NCBI RefSeq assembly: GCF_011455695.1
Contig: NZ_CP015030.1
Location: forward strand, 1,178,001 to 1,242,000
Reading direction: 5' to 3'
Length of the DNA: 64,000 nt
Source: Mannheimia granulomatis
GTDB taxonomy: Bacteria > Pseudomonadota > Gammaproteobacteria > Enterobacterales > Pasteurellaceae
Of the stretch, positions 28,237 to 37,017 are shown in pieces. Both the position numbers and the translations under genes were made by a program. How positions within the stretch are numbered: the stretch's first letter is position 1; each line of letters begins with the position of its first letter. The notes under the pieces are model-generated. The model was given only the letters and a program-made list of their open reading frames with translations. It was not told the origin of the DNA and made no database searches.

Positions 28237-28794
28237 TTATATAAAATTACGCTTATGTTTAATATGGCTTTGAATATTTCTCTCCGCATCTTTCTTATCC
28301 CAAACTTGTAATTCCCAAGGGTAATAAAAGTTGCTCGCATTTTTAAAATAAATATGAATACCAATATATTCTTCTTTATCTCGTAAATACCAATTTTTCA
28401 AACCATACTTTTCTTTCCATTCATCTAAATTATCCATTACTTGTTGAATAGTTTCACTATCAACAATCATTCTTGCACCAAATATATCATTTAAAATACT
28501 ATTTACAGGATAACCTTCGCTACGTTGATTAAACCGTTCAATTTTATAAAGAATAGACTCTGAAGTTTTTACTCGATAAAAATAATGGGTATCATATAAA
28601 TCAGCACGGTATAAATAGTCATTAATAGATTCGTGTAAATTTAGTCGATACGCTAAAATATGTTCTACAGGAACTTTGGCTAGTGTATGTTTGAGATTTA
28701 CTTTTTCAATTTTACCGGATTCAAAATAATCTAGTGAAAAAGCTAAATGTACTTTATTAATTTCATCAATTAATTTCTCAACTTTTGCTAACAT
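28237..28794 (-). CDS. Single-domain RelA/SpoT-like protein (small alarmone synthetase-like)
   Basis: A 185-residue protein whose residues about 70-180 match the RelA/SpoT nucleotidyltransferase domain. Comparing with RelQ-type enzymes from memory: YRVKTSESILYKIERF (Arg74, Lys76, Lys84) matches the ATP-binding GRVK..SILEK motif; DIFGARMIVD (Asp103, Arg108) matches DIAGLRIMC; EYIGIHIYF (His147) matches GYRSYH; WELQVWD (Glu161, Gln163) matches VEIQIRT; and SHIKHK matches EHSLNYK. Catalytic Asp and Glu are kept; the Arg residues of GYRS and QIRT are lost. There is no hydrolase, TGS or ACT domain. It could make or bind an alarmone, or be a pyrophosphokinase-like effector. It leads the glycosyltransferase operon. 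The start has only a weak ribosome-binding site. Confidence 0.72.
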   Translation of the reverse strand: MLAKVEKLIDEINKVHLAFSLDYFESGKIEKVNLKHTLAKVPVEHILAYRLNLHESINDYLYRADLYDTHYFYRVKTSESILYKIERFNQRSEGYPVNSILNDIFGARMIVDSETIQQVMDNLDEWKEKYGLKNWYLRDKEEYIGIHIYFKNASNFYYPWELQVWDKKDAERNIQSHIKHKRNFI

Positions 28795-28821
28795 ATCTAA
28801 TCAACCAATTTTAAATAGACA

Positions 28822-28843
28822 AAACCCCGCATTTGCGGGGTTT
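28822..28843 (-). terminator. Terminator after rpmE
   Basis: A 9-bp GC-rich stem AAACCCCGC/GCGGGGTTT with a 4-nt loop followed on the minus strand by TTTTGTCTATTT. It lies between rpmE and the RelA/SpoT-like gene, leaving 27 bp before that start codon. Confidence 0.85.
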
Positions 28844-28855
28844 GCAATAATTAAA

Positions 28856-29068
28856 TTATTTTGTGCTTGGGATGCTGAAACGTTTGTTAAAGCGTTCAAC
28901 ACGACCACCGGTGTCAACAACACGTTGTTTACCAGTGTAGAACGGGTGGCAGTTACCACATACGTCTAAGTTTAAATCTTTACCTACTGTTGAGCGGGTT
29001 TTAACTACATTACCGCAAGAACATGTTGCAGTAATTTCTTTATATTCTGGATGAATATTTTGTTTCAT
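28856..29068 (-). CDS. rpmE: 50S ribosomal protein L31 (zinc-binding type)
   Basis: bL31 (70 residues), a large-subunit protein at the inter-subunit bridge. It is the zinc-ribbon C+ type with Cys16, Cys18, Cys37 and Cys40, followed by the typical [23 protein letters not shown]. The structured 5' leader upstream suggests autogenous control. It is followed by a strong hairpin and the glycosyltransferase operon on the same strand. Confidence 0.98.
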   Translation of the reverse strand: MKQNIHPEYKEITATCSCGNVVKTRSTVGKDLNLDVCGNCHPFYTGKQRVVDTGGRVERFNKRFSIPSTK

Positions 29069-29135
29069 TGGGGAACCTCATAAGAAGCCATATCGCCACC
29101 TATCTTGTTAGACTCTCTACCGCTGATAGGTACCA
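29069..29135 (-). promoter_or_regulatory. Structured rpmE leader, possible L31 autoregulatory element
   Basis: On the minus strand the 5' untranslated region can fold with a perfect 7-bp closing stem ACCTATC/GATAGGT (29125-29131 with 29098-29104) around a 20-nt loop, upstream of the Shine-Dalgarno region. bL31 leaders that mediate autogenous repression are known in gammaproteobacteria; assignment to that class is inference. Confidence 0.45.
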
Positions 29136-29152
29136 TATGTGATTAATAAAAA

Positions 29153-29168
29153 TTGAGCATTTGCTCAA
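29153..29168. promoter_or_regulatory. Palindrome in the rpmE promoter region
   Basis: TTGAGCATTTGCTCAA has perfect 7-bp arms with a 2-bp centre. On the minus strand its TTGAGC half can serve as the -35 of rpmE, so a protein bound here would block or modulate rpmE. No known regulator is recognised; it does not look like a Zur box. The rest of the 382-bp rpmE-tkt gap shows only the leader and the tkt control elements. Confidence 0.4.
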
Positions 29169-29331
29169 CGCCTAAAAAGAGTGCATATTCTAGATAAATT
29201 TGTAGCCGAGATCAACCATTAAATACAACTGTTATAAAGATTAGAAAGTCATTCTCTTAAAATTAAAACAGTAAATCCTATGACAAAAAAATCAAAAACA
29301 ATCACAATAAATCATCATATAATCACATTTT

Positions 29332-29347
29332 TGTGAGATAGATCACA
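29332..29347 (+). promoter_or_regulatory. CRP-cAMP binding site upstream of tkt
   Basis: TGTGAGATAGATCACA carries both perfect CRP half-sites TGTGA and TCACA with the required 6-bp spacer. Its centre (29339.5) is about 62 bp upstream of the predicted tkt transcription start, the position used for class I activation. Confidence 0.75.
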
Positions 29348-29366
29348 TTTTTTATATTTAGATTTT

Positions 29367-29395
29367 TTGAGTTTTTCTTAAAAACTGGTTAGAAT
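29367..29395 (+). promoter_or_regulatory. sigma70 promoter of tkt
   Basis: TTGAGT (29367-29372), a 17-bp spacer and TAGAAT (29390-29395), giving a start near 29402 and a leader of about 50 nt. Confidence 0.6.
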
Positions 29396-29450
29396 CAACG
29401 GACCAATTTTCTCACATTTATATACAACATTCTTTACTAGGAGTAAACAC

Positions 29451-31457
29451 ATGGCAGAACGTAAAAAACTTGCAAATGCAATTCGTTTTTTAAGTATGGA
29501 TGCAGTACAAAAAGCTAACTCCGGGCACCCTGGTGCACCAATGGGTATGGCTGATATTGCTGAAGTTTTATGGCGTGATTTTTTAAAACATAACCCGACT
29601 AATCCTAAATGGGCAGATCGCGACCGTTTCGTTCTATCAAACGGCCATGGTTCAATGCTAATTTATAGCTTACTTCATTTAACTGGCTATGATCTTTCTA
29701 TTGAAGATTTAAAACAATTCCGTCAATTACACTCTAAAACTCCAGGCCACCCTGAATATGGCTATGCTCCGGGTGTTGAAACAACAACTGGTCCTTTAGG
29801 TCAGGGGATTACCAATGCAGTAGGTATGGCTATTGCAGAAAAAACACTTGCTGCACAATTTAACCGCGAAGGTCATGAAATTGTAAACCACTATACCTAC
29901 GCATTCTTAGGTGATGGCTGTTTAATGGAAGGGGTATCTCATGAAGCATGCTCATTAGCCGGTACATTAGGTTTAGGCAAATTAATTGCATTTTATGATG
30001 ACAACAATATTTCAATTGATGGTCACGTTGATGGTTGGTTCACTGATGATACTGCACAACGCTTTGAGTCTTATGGCTGGCAAGTTATCCGTAATGTAGA
30101 TGGTCATAACCCTGAACAAATCAAATTTGCAATTGAGAATGCGCAAGCAGAAAAAGAGCGCCCAACCTTAATTATTTGTAAAACAATTATCGGGTATGGC
30201 TCACCAAATAAATCAGCATCTCATGATTGCCACGGAGCACCATTAGGTGATGCAGAAATTCAAGCTTCTCGTGAATTCTTAGGTTGGGAACACGCACCAT
30301 TTGAAATCCCGGCAGATATCTATTCAGAGTGGGATGCAAAAGGTAAAGGCACTTTAGCTGAGAAAGATTGGAATGCAAAATTTGCAGCCTATGAAGTCGC
30401 CTATCCTGAATTAGCAGCAGAATTCAAACGCCGTACTGCAGGTGAATTACCGGCAAATTGGGAAGCAGAAAGCAAAGCATTTATTGAAAAATTACAGGCA
30501 AATCCGGCAACTATCGCAAGTCGTAAAGCATCACAAAATGCAATTGAAGCTTACGCTCACATCTTACCTGAATTCTTAGGTGGTTCAGCAGACTTAGCAA
30601 GCTCAAACTTAACATTGTGGTCTGGGTCAAAACCAATCCGTGCCGATCACAATGTAGATGGTAACTACATCAACTATGGTGTGCGTGAGTTTGGTATGTC
30701 AGCTATTATGAACGGTATTGCTTTACACGGTGGTTTCATTCCTTACGGTGCAACATTCTTAATGTTCTATGAATACGCTCACAATGCAGTTCGTATGGCG
30801 GCATTAATGAAACAACGTGCATTATTTGTCTATACTCATGACTCTATCGGTTTAGGAGAGGATGGTCCAACACACCAACCTGTAGAACAAACGGCTTCAT
30901 TACGCTTTATTCCAAACTTAGAAACATGGCGCCCAGCAGACCAAGTGGAGTCAGCGGTTGCTTGGAAAGCAGCGGTTGAGCGTAAAGATGGTCCAAGTGC
31001 ATTAATCTTTACCCGTCAAAACTTGGCTCAACAAGAGCGAAATGCTGAGCAATTAACCAACATCGCTCGCGGTGGTTATATCTTACGTGAATGTTGTGAA
31101 AAAGGTGGTTGCCCGGATTTAATCCTCATCGCAACAGGTTCAGAAGTTGATTTAGCAATGAAAGCAGCAGATGTATTAGCCTCTGAAGGTGTGAAAGTAC
31201 GTGTTGTTTCAATGCCAAGCACCAACGTGTTCGACAAACAAGATGAAGCTTATCGTGAATCAGTATTACCTCGTTCAGTAACCAAACGCGTTGCAATTGA
31301 AGCTCAGCTATCTGATTTCTGGTACAAATATGTTGGCTTTGAAGGTCGTATTGTTGGTATGAATAGCTTTGGTGAATCAGCACCTGCTGACCAGCTATTC
31401 AAACTTTTCGGCTTCACTGTTGAAAACGTGGTAGCTAAAGCAAAAGAAATTTTATAA
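29451..31457 (+). CDS. tkt: Transketolase
   Basis: A 668-residue thiamine-diphosphate enzyme of the non-oxidative pentose phosphate pathway that moves two-carbon units between sugar phosphates. The N-terminal domain has [14 protein letters not shown] (about residues 23-36) and the cofactor motif [13 protein letters not shown] (about 154-166). The pyrimidine-binding domain has the catalytic-Glu region [16 protein letters not shown] and [14 protein letters not shown]; the C-terminal domain ends at residue 668. TAGGAG lies upstream of the ATG. It has a private promoter with a CRP site and its own terminator. Confidence 0.98.
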   Translation: MAERKKLANAIRFLSMDAVQKANSGHPGAPMGMADIAEVLWRDFLKHNPTNPKWADRDRFVLSNGHGSMLIYSLLHLTGYDLSIEDLKQFRQLHSKTPGHPEYGYAPGVETTTGPLGQGITNAVGMAIAEKTLAAQFNREGHEIVNHYTYAFLGDGCLMEGVSHEACSLAGTLGLGKLIAFYDDNNISIDGHVDGWFTDDTAQRFESYGWQVIRNVDGHNPEQIKFAIENAQAEKERPTLIICKTIIGYGSPNKSASHDCHGAPLGDAEIQASREFLGWEHAPFEIPADIYSEWDAKGKGTLAEKDWNAKFAAYEVAYPELAAEFKRRTAGELPANWEAESKAFIEKLQANPATIASRKASQNAIEAYAHILPEFLGGSADLASSNLTLWSGSKPIRADHNVDGNYINYGVREFGMSAIMNGIALHGGFIPYGATFLMFYEYAHNAVRMAALMKQRALFVYTHDSIGLGEDGPTHQPVEQTASLRFIPNLETWRPADQVESAVAWKAAVERKDGPSALIFTRQNLAQQERNAEQLTNIARGGYILRECCEKGGCPDLILIATGSEVDLAMKAADVLASEGVKVRVVSMPSTNVFDKQDEAYRESVLPRSVTKRVAIEAQLSDFWYKYVGFEGRIVGMNSFGESAPADQLFKLFGFTVENVVAKAKEIL

Positions 31458-31471
31458 TTCAGTTATAAAAT

Positions 31472-31498
31472 AAAAGCGGGAACTTAATTCCCGCTTTT
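31472..31498 (+). terminator. Terminator after tkt
   Basis: An 11-bp stem AAAAGCGGGAA/TTCCCGCTTTT with a 5-nt loop running into TTTT. Confidence 0.9.
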
Positions 31499-31508
31499 TT
31501 GTTGTTTA

Positions 31509-31552
31509 CAAGCGGTCATATTTGCAAAAAAATTTGTAAATATGACCGCTTG
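31509..31552. terminator. Inverted USS pair between tkt and ybeZ
   Basis: A 15-bp perfect stem CAAGCGGTCATATTT (31509-31523) with 31538-31552, placed just after the ybeZ stop on the opposite strand; a second terminator in the tkt-ybeZ convergent gap. Confidence 0.8.
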
Positions 31553-31554
31553 GA

Positions 31555-32625
31555 TTATAAAGTTTCTGCTTGTGCTAGAATTTTCTCTTGCTCAAGAGCA
31601 AGTTTTTCTAACTTTCGTTGTTCTCTTCTTTCTTCATCAATCGCTTCCCAAGCATCATAGGCTTGTACAATTTTAGCCACCACTGGATGGCGAACAATAT
31701 CTTTGCTATCGAAGAAATTAAAGCTCAGTTCCGGCACATCTTTCAACACCTCCATTGCGTGTTTTAATCCGGATTTTTGGCTACGAGGTAAATCTACTTG
31801 AGTAACATCGCCCGTAATTACCGCCTTTGAATTAAAGCCAATACGGGTTAAGAACATTTTCATCTGCTCGGTCGTAGTATTTTGGCTTTCATCTAAAATA
31901 ATAAAAGCATCATTTAACGTTCGCCCACGCATATAAGCAAGTGGAGCAATTTCAATTACGCCTCGTTCCATCAGCTTTTGTGCTTTTTCAAAACCCAGCA
32001 TTTCAAACAGAGCATCATATAACGGACGTAAATAAGGTTCGATTTTTTGCCCTAAATCACCGGGCAAGAAACCTAATTTCTCGCCAGCCTCAACCGCTGG
32101 ACGGGTCAGCAAAATACGTCGAATTTCTTGTCGTTCCAACGACTCCACCGCAGCAGCCACCGCTAAAAATGTTTTACCTGTACCGGCAGGTCCAATACCA
32201 AAACTAATATCATGGCTTAAAATATTACGCAGATAGGCTTGTTGATGCTCACCTCGCGGCTTAATAACACCTCGTTTAGTCTTAATTGATATCTCACCTT
32301 GTATGCTGGATTGCCACTGATTTTGCAATAACATTCGGCTTTCTTGAATAGCAAGATGCACATCTTCTAAATCAAGTTCTTTAATTTTGCCTTTAATAGG
32401 GGCAGTTTCATTATAAAGCTGCTTGATTAGTTTTACGCTGTTTTGAATCAAGGTTGCCGAATAATGGTTTTCATCTGCCGATTGCACGGTGAAGTTAAAT
32501 CCTTGACGCGCAATAATCAGATTAAAACTTTTTTCAATTAATGCCAGATGCTCATCAAACGCTCCACATAAAGACTGCAAACGTGCGTTATCTTGTGGTT
32601 CTAAGCTAAATATAATTTCGTTCAA
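31555..32625 (-). CDS. ybeZ: PhoH-family ATPase YbeZ
   Basis: A 356-residue PhoH-like P-loop NTPase of the YbeZ type, associated with ribosome and RNA metabolism through the partner endonuclease YbeY. Walker A GPAGTGKT and the Walker B-like FIILDESQNT are clear, with NMLSHDISFGIGPAG-type spacing. The usual neighbours ybeY, corC and lnt are not next to it; corC-lnt lie at 13-15.6 kb. Here it follows fadR by 11 bp on the same strand. Confidence 0.92.
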   Translation of the reverse strand: MNEIIFSLEPQDNARLQSLCGAFDEHLALIEKSFNLIIARQGFNFTVQSADENHYSATLIQNSVKLIKQLYNETAPIKGKIKELDLEDVHLAIQESRMLLQNQWQSSIQGEISIKTKRGVIKPRGEHQQAYLRNILSHDISFGIGPAGTGKTFLAVAAAVESLERQEIRRILLTRPAVEAGEKLGFLPGDLGQKIEPYLRPLYDALFEMLGFEKAQKLMERGVIEIAPLAYMRGRTLNDAFIILDESQNTTTEQMKMFLTRIGFNSKAVITGDVTQVDLPRSQKSGLKHAMEVLKDVPELSFNFFDSKDIVRHPVVAKIVQAYDAWEAIDEERREQRKLEKLALEQEKILAQAETL

Positions 32626-32636
32626 AATGATACCTT

Positions 32637-33362
32637 TTAAAGCTTACCAAAACTCTCTGGGATATTCACTGAGAGTTTTTTCCAAATTTCACTGCTTGAC
32701 TGACGATTTTTTGCCATACAAGCGGCGGCTTTTTCATGATCTTTTGCAATACAAGCTGCTAGCAATGTACGATAAAAACTAAGAGTTAAGTGACGGTTAT
32801 TTTCATCAGTAAAGAAGATTTTTGCCACTTGATGATACATTGATTTAAAACTGTTTAAAATCAATGCATAAACAGGCTTATTGGCTAAAAAGGTAAATTG
32901 CCTAAATAAAGCGTAATCAAATTCGGCATAAGCTTGGGCCGTATTTTCTAAACACTCTAACTCAGAAAATAATTTGATACACTCTTCAGGTTCATACAAG
33001 ACAGCTTCAGGGATATAAGCCTCAGCCATACGTGTACGCAAAGATACGACATTTGCAATAATAACTGGTAAATAATTTTTATCTAATTTAATGATAGTAC
33101 CAATAATATTAGGTCCGGCTGTTTCCCATATATCATTTACTCTTGTTGGTTTACCATGCTGAATATTCAGCCAACCTTCACGAGCTAAGCGCTGTAAAAC
33201 CTCACGTAATGTTGTTCTTGTAACCCCTATACGCTCTGCCAAATCTCGCTCAGCAGGCAAATCAGAGCCTGCCGGGAAATGGTTACTCCAGATACTTTTT
33301 ACAATGTATTCTTCTGCCAGTGCGGCCGGGCTTTGAGCCCTTAAAATATCGTTTTTATCCAT
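32637..33362 (-). CDS. fadR: Fatty acid metabolism regulator FadR
   Basis: A 241-residue GntR-family regulator controlled by long-chain acyl-CoA; it represses fatty-acid degradation and activates unsaturated fatty-acid synthesis. The N-terminal winged helix has AERDLAERIGVTRTTLREVLQRLAREGWLNIQHGKPTRV, nearly identical to E. coli FadR; residues about 80-240 form the acyl-CoA-binding helical domain. The start at 33362 gives a length close to E. coli; upstream in-frame starts add only up to seven residues. Divergent from nhaB, as in E. coli. Confidence 0.95.
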   Translation of the reverse strand: MDKNDILRAQSPAALAEEYIVKSIWSNHFPAGSDLPAERDLAERIGVTRTTLREVLQRLAREGWLNIQHGKPTRVNDIWETAGPNIIGTIIKLDKNYLPVIIANVVSLRTRMAEAYIPEAVLYEPEECIKLFSELECLENTAQAYAEFDYALFRQFTFLANKPVYALILNSFKSMYHQVAKIFFTDENNRHLTLSFYRTLLAACIAKDHEKAAACMAKNRQSSSEIWKKLSVNIPESFGKL

Positions 33363-33524
33363 AGATAACATCCAAAAGAACATAACAAAATTATGTTTAA
33401 ATCTAAAATTTAACTATTCTTTATCTAGAATCAATTATATAACTAAAAAATCTAATATGGCTATTATCCTTTAATCTAAACTAGATTACAATGCAATATC
33501 GATTTACAATTTTTGAGGTTTTAC

Positions 33525-35066
33525 ATGAGTCATATTGATACTCTTTTTAAAAGTTTTTTAGGTAAAAGCCCAGAATGGTACAAACTGTGTATTTTGGCTT
33601 TTTTAGTCATTAACCCTCTCATCTATTTATTTATCAGCCCCTTTGCTGCCGGCTGGTTTCTCGTTGCAGAATTTATTTTTACACTAGCCATGGCATTAAA
33701 ATGCTACCCCTTACAACCGGGCGGATTGTTAGCCATTGAGGCTGTTGTTATCGGCATGACTTCCCCACACCACATAAAGGAAGAAATTATAAGTAACTTT
33801 GATGTAATCTTGCTCTTAATGTTCATGGTTGCCGGTATCTATTTTATGAAGCAACTTCTGCTTTATATTTTTACAAAATTATTAGTTGCAATTCACTCCA
33901 AGAAAATCCTATCGCTTGCTTTCTGCTTAAGTGCAGCCTTCTTATCAGCATTCTTAGATGCTTTAACCGTTATTGCGGTGATTATCAGTGTAGGAACAGG
34001 CTTCTATGGGGTCTATCATAAAGTCGCCTCAGGTAACAGTTTTGAAGACTCTACCGATATTACTAATGATGAAAAAATCCTCACCAACAAAGAAATTTTG
34101 GAGCAATTTAGAGGTTTCCTAAGAAGTTTATTAATGCATGCTGGGGTAGGGTCAGCCTTAGGTGGGGTTATGACAATGGTTGGCGAGCCACAAAATCTGA
34201 TTATTGCCTCCCAAGCAGAATGGGGATTTATAGAGTTTTTACTACGCGTTTTACCTGTTAGTTTACCTGTTTTAATTTGTGGCGCAGCTACTTGTTTTAT
34301 TGTTGAGAAATATAAAATATTCGGCTATGGCGACAGATTACCACGCAAAGTTTGGGTAGTTCTTGCTCGTTACAATCAGCTAAAAGAGCAAAAAATGTCT
34401 AAGCAAGATCGCTTTAAGATGTTAGTTCAAGCAATTGCCGGAGTGTGGTTGATTATTGGTTTAGCACTACATCTTGCCGATGTAGGCATTATTGGTTTAA
34501 CTATTATTATTATCTGCACTGCATTCTGTGGTATTACTGACGAACACACTCTAGGTAAAGCATTCCAAGAATCCATGCCTTTTACCGCATTGCTTATTGT
34601 ATTCTTCTCTGTAGTTGCTGTCATTATTGACTTAAAATTATTCGAACCAATTATTAGCTTTGTCTTATCCGCTGAACCACATTCGCAACTCTCACTGTTC
34701 TATATCTTTAACGGTTTACTCTCTATGATTTCCGATAACGTGTTTGTTGGTACAGTTTATATCAATGAGGCAAAAACAGCATTAGATTCAAGCATCATCA
34801 GCCGAGAACAGTTCGATTTAATTGCTGTTGCAATTAATACAGGAACAAACTTACCTTCTGTAGCAACACCAAACGGTCAGGCTGCCTTCTTATTCTTGCT
34901 GACTTCCTCGTTTGCGCCGTTAATTAAACTCTCCTACGGTAGAATGGTTTATATGGCATTACCTTATACTATCGTTCTGTCAATTATTGGATTCTTATCA
35001 TTGGAATTCTTGCTTCCATCATTAACAGAGATGATGCTCAATTGGGGGTGGATAGTAATACGCTAG
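33525..35066 (+). CDS. nhaB: Na+/H+ antiporter NhaB
   Basis: A 513-residue inner-membrane sodium/proton antiporter for sodium export and pH homeostasis. It has about a dozen hydrophobic segments from residue 20 to the end, with NhaB signatures [53 protein letters not shown] and [24 protein letters not shown] at 33515 selects the ATG at 33525 over 33513. Followed 63 bp later by dsbB (conserved pair). A dyad, 35067-35085, overlaps the end of the gene. Confidence 0.97.
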   Translation: MSHIDTLFKSFLGKSPEWYKLCILAFLVINPLIYLFISPFAAGWFLVAEFIFTLAMALKCYPLQPGGLLAIEAVVIGMTSPHHIKEEIISNFDVILLLMFMVAGIYFMKQLLLYIFTKLLVAIHSKKILSLAFCLSAAFLSAFLDALTVIAVIISVGTGFYGVYHKVASGNSFEDSTDITNDEKILTNKEILEQFRGFLRSLLMHAGVGSALGGVMTMVGEPQNLIIASQAEWGFIEFLLRVLPVSLPVLICGAATCFIVEKYKIFGYGDRLPRKVWVVLARYNQLKEQKMSKQDRFKMLVQAIAGVWLIIGLALHLADVGIIGLTIIIICTAFCGITDEHTLGKAFQESMPFTALLIVFFSVVAVIIDLKLFEPIISFVLSAEPHSQLSLFYIFNGLLSMISDNVFVGTVYINEAKTALDSSIISREQFDLIAVAINTGTNLPSVATPNGQAAFLFLLTSSFAPLIKLSYGRMVYMALPYTIVLSIIGFLSLEFLLPSLTEMMLNWGWIVIR

Positions 35067-35129
35067 AAGGTAGATAATCTACCTTAAATCAGGTAGAATG
35101 CTTTAGCTTTATAAAACGAGGAACACGCT

Positions 35130-35669
35130 ATGCTCCATTACTTTAAAAATCTGTCCCTTTCACGCAATGCTTGGTTTTTACTGACATTAAGTTGCATTTT
35201 GCTTGAAGGTGTTGCCCTTTATTTCCAACATGGTATGGGGCTTGTTCCTTGTGTAATGTGTATTTATGAACGGGTTACTTTATTTGGCATTCTATTTGCC
35301 GGTATTTTAGGTTTTATCGGCAACCGTTACGCAATTCTTCGTTGGCTAGCTATTCTTATTTGGCTTGGTAGTGCATTAAAAGGATTTACCCTTTCACTCA
35401 AACACCACGATTATCAAGTGAATCCATCACCTTGGAATCAATGTGAATTTAAAGTGGATTTTCCTCAAACATTACCCCTTGATAAATGGCTACCGGATGT
35501 TTTTGCTCCAGGCCCAGTGAATTGCAGCCAAAGCCAATGGGAAATGCTAGGATTTTCAATGGCACAATGGCTTATTTTTACCTTTGCAATCTATCTTGTT
35601 TTAGCAGCACTCTCCTTGGTGAGCCAGTTCAAACGTAGCCAGCAAAAACAACATTTTATGTTCCGTTAA
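35130..35669 (+). CDS. dsbB: Disulfide bond formation protein B
   Basis: A four-helix inner-membrane oxidase (179 residues) that reoxidises DsbA and passes electrons to quinones. The periplasmic pairs are Cys41-Val-Met-Cys44 in the first loop and Cys105/Cys132 in the second, all intact. Conserved ERVTLFG follows the first pair. Same strand as nhaB, the E. coli arrangement. Terminated by an inverted USS pair. Confidence 0.97.
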   Translation: MLHYFKNLSLSRNAWFLLTLSCILLEGVALYFQHGMGLVPCVMCIYERVTLFGILFAGILGFIGNRYAILRWLAILIWLGSALKGFTLSLKHHDYQVNPSPWNQCEFKVDFPQTLPLDKWLPDVFAPGPVNCSQSQWEMLGFSMAQWLIFTFAIYLVLAALSLVSQFKRSQQKQHFMFR

Positions 35670-35676
35670 TCATTTT

Positions 35677-35723
35677 ACAAGCGGTAAGATTTTGTAAAAA
35701 TTTTGCAAAATCTTACCGCTTGT
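35677..35723 (+). terminator. Inverted USS pair after dsbB
   Basis: A 17-bp perfect stem ACAAGCGGTAAGATTTT (35677-35693) with 35707-35723 and a 13-nt loop. Confidence 0.85.
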
Positions 35724-35757
35724 CTATTTTATAAGAACAATCCTATAAGGAAATATA

Positions 35758-36948
35758 ATGTCAAACTATAAAAATCTTTCCACCAAACTTGTACATACAG
35801 GACGTAAAAAACGCTATACCCAAGGAGCTGTTAATAGTGTAATTCAACGTGCTTCCTCATTAGTTTTTGATACTCTTGCAGATAAAAAAACAGCTACTCA
35901 AAACCGCTATAAGGGGGCATTATTTTATGGTCGCCGTGGCACACTAACTCATTTTTCATTGCAAGAAGCAATGTGCGAATTAGAAGGTGGCGCGGGTTGC
36001 TACCTCTATCCTTGCGGAGCTGCTGCAGTAACGAATGCTATTTTAGCGTTCGTTTCACAAGGCGATAACATCTTAATGACTGGTGCTGCCTACGAACCAA
36101 CTCAAGATTTTTGTAATGTCGTATTAAAGCGAATGGGGATCTCTACTACATTCTATGATCCAATGATCGGTGAGAATTTACGTAATTTGATACAGCCTAA
36201 TACTAAAGTATTGTTTTTAGAATCACCGAGTTCATTGACAATGGAAATACCCGATATTCCTAGCTTAGTCAGAGTTGCACGAGAAGTGAACCCCGATATT
36301 ATCATTATTATCGATAATACGTGGTCTGCTGGCGTGCTATTTCCTGCTTTAAAATATGATATTGATATTTCTATCCAAGCTGGAACCAAATATTTAGTCG
36401 GCCATTCCGATGTGATGATTGGTACAGCAGTTGCGAATGCGCGCTGCTGGGATCAACTACGAGAGGGCTCCTATCTAATGGGGCAAATGGTGGATGCTGA
36501 TTCCGCCTATACTACAGCACGCGGGCTACGCACTTTAGGCATCCGCTTAAAACAGCACGAACAAAGCAGCATTGTGATTGCGAAATGGTTGGCAGAACGG
36601 CCGGAAGTTAAAGCCGTTTATCATCCTGCCCTCTCTAGTTGCCCCGGACACGAGTTCTTTCAACGTGATTTCCTAGGCTCAAGCGGTCTATTTTCCTTTG
36701 AACTTTACGAAAAGCTATCCAACGAAAAACTAGCTCAATTCTTAGAACATTTTGAGTTATTTTCAATGGCATACTCCTGGGGCGGATTTGAATCCTTAAT
36801 TTTAGCCAACCAACCGGAAGAAATCGCTCGTATCCGCCCAGCAATTAATCGCAAATTAACCGGTACATTAATTCGTATTCACGTAGGTCTGGAAGCGGTG
36901 GAAGATTTAATTGAGGATTTAGCACAAGGGTTTGAACGAATCAAATAG
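35758..36948 (+). CDS. metC: Cystathionine beta-lyase
   Basis: A 396-residue PLP enzyme that converts cystathionine to homocysteine, pyruvate and ammonia in methionine synthesis. Residues matching the E. coli enzyme include the [22 protein letters not shown] region, [15 protein letters not shown] (Asp186), the Schiff-base lysine Lys211 in [15 protein letters not shown], and SWGGFESLI near the C-terminus. AAGGAAAT lies upstream of the ATG. Convergent with a MetE-like gene across a bidirectional terminator. Confidence 0.93.
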   Translation: MSNYKNLSTKLVHTGRKKRYTQGAVNSVIQRASSLVFDTLADKKTATQNRYKGALFYGRRGTLTHFSLQEAMCELEGGAGCYLYPCGAAAVTNAILAFVSQGDNILMTGAAYEPTQDFCNVVLKRMGISTTFYDPMIGENLRNLIQPNTKVLFLESPSSLTMEIPDIPSLVRVAREVNPDIIIIIDNTWSAGVLFPALKYDIDISIQAGTKYLVGHSDVMIGTAVANARCWDQLREGSYLMGQMVDADSAYTTARGLRTLGIRLKQHEQSSIVIAKWLAERPEVKAVYHPALSSCPGHEFFQRDFLGSSGLFSFELYEKLSNEKLAQFLEHFELFSMAYSWGGFESLILANQPEEIARIRPAINRKLTGTLIRIHVGLEAVEDLIEDLAQGFERIK

Positions 36949-36966
36949 CTTGTGAAACACTTATAA

Positions 36967-36993
36967 AAAATGCCCGATTTTATCGGGCATTTT
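36967..36993. terminator. Bidirectional terminator after metC
   Basis: An 11-bp perfect stem AAAATGCCCGA/TCGGGCATTTT with a 5-nt loop and T-tracts in both directions. Confidence 0.9.
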
Positions 36994-37017
36994 TACTTTT
37001 TTATAACTATAAAGAAG

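Noticed and set aside
29069-29450. tRNA or small RNA gene in the rpmE-tkt gap
   Set aside because: No cloverleaf or T-loop motif; the conserved-looking parts are explained by the rpmE leader and the tkt promoter and CRP site.
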